Assembly: GCA_963556195.1 (NCBI GenBank)
Contig: CAUVYP010001198.1
Location: forward strand, 310,001-374,000
DNA: 64,000 bases
Direction of reading: 5' to 3'
Origin: Sepiola atlantica
Taxonomy: Eukaryota > Mollusca > Cephalopoda > Sepiida > Sepiolidae
Both the position numbers and the translations under genes were made by a program. Shown here in pieces: positions 61,797-64,000 of this stretch (within the stretch, counting starts at the first letter, position 1; each line of letters starts with the position of its first letter). The notes below the pieces were generated by a model. That model saw only the letters and a list, made by a program, of their open reading frames with translations. It did not search any database and was not told the DNA's origin.

Positions 61797-63471
61797 TTAG
61801 CGCGTTTTAAAGTTGATATCGCTTTTGTTAATAACTTCCACATTTATTCGAATTGTGCCACCAAACTTTGCAGACAGTCGCGGAGACATATTGTCTACTG
61901 AAGTACCAAGTTTCAGCAGTGCAGCTCTTGTACTGCCGGAGATATGTCGATACAAACTGAATACGCAAAACATCAACAAAATTTAGCGCGTTTTAAAGTT
62001 GATATCGCTTTTGTTAATAACTTCCACATTTATTCGAATTGTGCCACGAAACTTTGCAGACAGTCGCGGAGAACTGTTTCCTACTGAAGTACCAAGTTTC
62101 AGAAGTGCAGCTTTTGTACTGCCGGAGATATGTCGATACAAACTGAATACGCAAAACATCAACAAAATTCAGCGCGTTTTAAAGTTGATATCGCTTTTGT
62201 TAATCACCTCCACATTTATTCGAATTGTACCACGAAACTTTGCAGACAGTCGCGGATAGGCCTTTTCTACTGAAGTACCAAGATTCAGAAGTGTAGCTCA
62301 TGTACTGCCGGAGATATGTCGATACAAACTGAATACGCAAAACATCAACAAAATTTAGCGCGTTTTAAAGTTGATATCGCTTTTGTTTATAACTTCCACA
62401 TTTATTCGAATTGTGCCACGAAACTTTGCAGACAGTCGCGGAGACAGATTTACTACTGAAGTATGAAGTTTCAGAAGTGCAGCTCTTTTACTGCCGGAGA
62501 TGTATCGATACAAACTGAATACGCAAAACATCAACAAAATTTAGCGCGTTTTAAAGTTGATATCGCTTTTGTTAATAACTTCCACATTTATTCGGATTGT
62601 GCCACGAAACTTTGCAGACAGTCGCGGAGACAGATTTTCTACTGAAGTACCAAGTTTCAGAAGTGCAGCTTTTGTACTGCCGGAGATATGTCGATACAAA
62701 CTGAATACGCAAAACATCAACAAAATTTAGCGCGTTTTAAAGTTGATATCGCTTTTGTTAATAACTTCCACATTTATTCGAATTGTACCACGAAACTTTG
62801 CAGACAGTCGCGGATAGGCCTTTTCTACTGAAGTACCAAGTTTCAGAAGTGCAGCTCTTGTACTGCCGGAGATATGTCGATACAAACTGAATACGCAAAA
62901 CATCAACAAAATTTAGCGCGTTTTAAAGTTGATATCGCTTTTGTTAATAACTTCCACATTTATTCGAATTGTGCCACGAAACTTTGCAGACAGTCGCGGA
63001 GACTGATTTTCTTCTGAAGTACCAAGTTTCAGAAGTGCAGCTCTTGTACTGCCGGAGATATGTCGATACAAACTGAATACGCAAAACATCAACAAAATTT
63101 AGCGCGTTTTAAAGTTGATATCGCTTTTGTTAATAACTTCCACATTTATTCGAATTGTACCACGAAACTTTGCAGACAGTCGCGGATAGGCCTCTACTAC
63201 TGAAGTACCAAGTTTCAGAAGTGCAGCTCTTGTACTGCCGGAGATATGTCGATACAAACTGAATACGCAAAACATCAACAAAATTTAGCGCGTTTTAAAG
63301 TTGATATCGCTTTTGTTAATAACTTCCACATTTATTCGAATTGTGCCACGAAACTTTGCAGACAGTCGCGGAGACATATTGTCTACTGAAGTACCAAGTT
63401 TCAGAAATGGCAGCTCTTGTACTGCCGGAGATATGTCGATACAAACTGAATACGCAAAACATCAAAAAAAT
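61797..63471. repeat. Higher-order repeat, 9-mer, copy 2 (1675 bp)
   Basis: The only difference from copy 1 that I found by eye is one extra base in the last monomer, at about 63406. Near identity over 1.67 kb makes this among the youngest duplications in the window. Confidence 0.93.
63285..63471. repeat. 187 bp monomer, non-XbaI
   Basis: The unit reads CAGAAATGGCAG where its counterpart at 61611 has CAGAAGTGCAG. One base is inserted and one substituted. The change is private to this copy and could be real or a sequencing error. Confidence 0.85.
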
Positions 63472-64000
63472 TTAGCGCGTTTTAAAGTTGATATCGCTTT
63501 TGTTAATAACTTCCACATTTATTCGAATTGTGCCACCAAACTTTGCAGACAGTCGCGGAGACATATTGTCTACTGAAGTACCAAGTTTCAGCAGTGCAGC
63601 TCTTGTACTGCCGGAGATATGTCGATACAAACTGAATACGCAAAACATCAACAAAATTTAGCGCGTTTTAAAGTTGATATCGCTTTTGTTAATAACTTCC
63701 ACATTTATTCGAATTGTGCCACGAAACTTTGCAGACAGTCGCGGAGAACTGTTTCCTACTGAAGTACCAAGTTTCAGAAGTGCAGCTCTTGTACTGCCGG
63801 AGATATGTCGATACAAACTGAATACGCAAAACATCAACAAAATTTAGCGCGTTTTAAAGTTGATATCGCTTTTGTTAATAACTTCCACATTTATTCGAAT
63901 TGTACCACGAAACTTTGCAGACAGTCGCGGATAGGCCTTTTCTACTAAAGTACTAAGTTTCAGAAGTGCAGCTCTTGTATTGCCGGAGATATGTCGATAC
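63472..64000. repeat. Start of a third 9-mer copy, cut by the window
   Basis: Two full monomers (63472, 63658) and 157 bases of a third (63844) follow the order of 60123 and 60309. The third has an AGGCC window with CTAAAG instead of the GTTAATCACC type expected at 60495, so the third copy diverges after two monomers. The array continues to the right. Confidence 0.8.

Larger units (their letters stand above)
1..64000. repeat. Satellite DNA array, ~186 bp monomer
   Basis: Every part of the window aligns to one unit of about 186 bp, always in the same direction. Counting from the TTAGCGCG landmark gives 343 complete units (323 of 186 bp, 18 of 187 bp, 2 of 185 bp) and two edge fragments. There is no unrelated insertion, no strand switch and no unique-sequence gap of any size. 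The unit length, the purity and the nested higher-order organisation are those of a eukaryotic centromeric or pericentromeric satellite, and the length suits one nucleosome plus linker. That functional role is inference from organisation: nothing here shows kinetochore assembly directly. I do not recognise the sequence as a named satellite family. Both array ends lie outside the window. Confidence 0.98.

Noticed and set aside
25300..63576. Plus-strand frames of 75 to 129 codons.
   Set aside because: They are shadows of the same repeat in another frame and are again produced by the 62-codon period. Their ends follow point changes in single monomers.
1..64000. About 290 open frames of 60 codons on the minus strand, one per monomer, all similar.
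   Set aside because: The period of 186 bp is 62 codons, so any frame open in one monomer stays open in the others. Nearly every unit ends in the same in-frame stop, 187 bp units shift the frame, and the most variable residues simply fall in the hypervariable DNA window. There is no promoter, no ribosome-binding or splice pattern, and no sign of codon-level constraint.
1..64000. CRISPR array, because conserved blocks alternate with short variable segments.
   Set aside because: The variable segments are about 13 bp, take a few recurring forms and sit within a 186 bp unit of which the rest is conserved. There are no unique 30 bp spacers, no cas genes and no leader.
1..64000. Bacterial or phage repeat region.
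   Set aside because: There is no coding sequence in 64 kb, and the nested higher-order structure and nucleosome-sized unit are eukaryotic satellite traits.

Overview
The whole 64 kb window is one uninterrupted tandem satellite array. A unit of about 186 bp repeats head to tail in one orientation from the first base to the last. Counting units from a fixed TTAGCGCG landmark gives 343 complete monomers plus a partial one at each edge: 323 are 186 bp, 18 are 187 bp and 2 are 185 bp. I see no gene, RNA gene, transposon, foreign spacer or inversion. Long, uniform, nucleosome-sized tandem DNA organised in nested higher-order repeats (HORs) is characteristic of eukaryotic centromeric or pericentromeric heterochromatin. 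The species cannot be named from the sequence. The consensus-like monomer (41708-41893) is about 38% G+C and has 10 CpG against about 6.8 expected, so there is no sign of methylation-driven CpG loss. This suits a weakly methylated genome, such as many invertebrates, better than a vertebrate.

Layout, with monomer numbers. 1-588: array fragment. 589-3194: two copies of a 7-mer (1303 bp). 2450-9708: a ~19-mer duplicated (3537 and 3722 bp). 9523-17337: 6- and 10-monomer units built on a recurring five-monomer cassette. 17897-23850: a 24-mer (4466 bp) with an 11-mer (2047 bp) and a 3-mer (558 bp) nested inside it. 24.0-27.4 kb: mixed. 27385-31106: an 11-mer (2047 bp) about twice. 31.1-34.6 kb: mixed. 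34640-37615: an 8-mer (1488 bp) twice. 37.6-39.5 kb: transitional. 39476-48404: four related units of 16, 13, 9 and 9 monomers. 48219-49148: a 3-mer. 49.1-51.9 kb: the most degenerate stretch. 51939-56030: an 11-mer (2046 bp) twice. 56031-60122: a 14-mer and a shortened copy. 60123-63471: a 9-mer (1674 bp) twice, almost identical.

Monomers differ mainly in a short hypervariable window (unit positions about 89-101) set between conserved flanks, so each monomer has a recognisable type. The types recur in a preferred order across the window, which suggests an ancestral HOR scrambled by unequal exchange. Several hybrid monomers mark exchange points, and one monomer carries a patch that looks like a short gene-conversion tract. 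The many 60-codon open frames on the minus strand follow from a 186 bp (62-codon) period. I do not regard them as genes.
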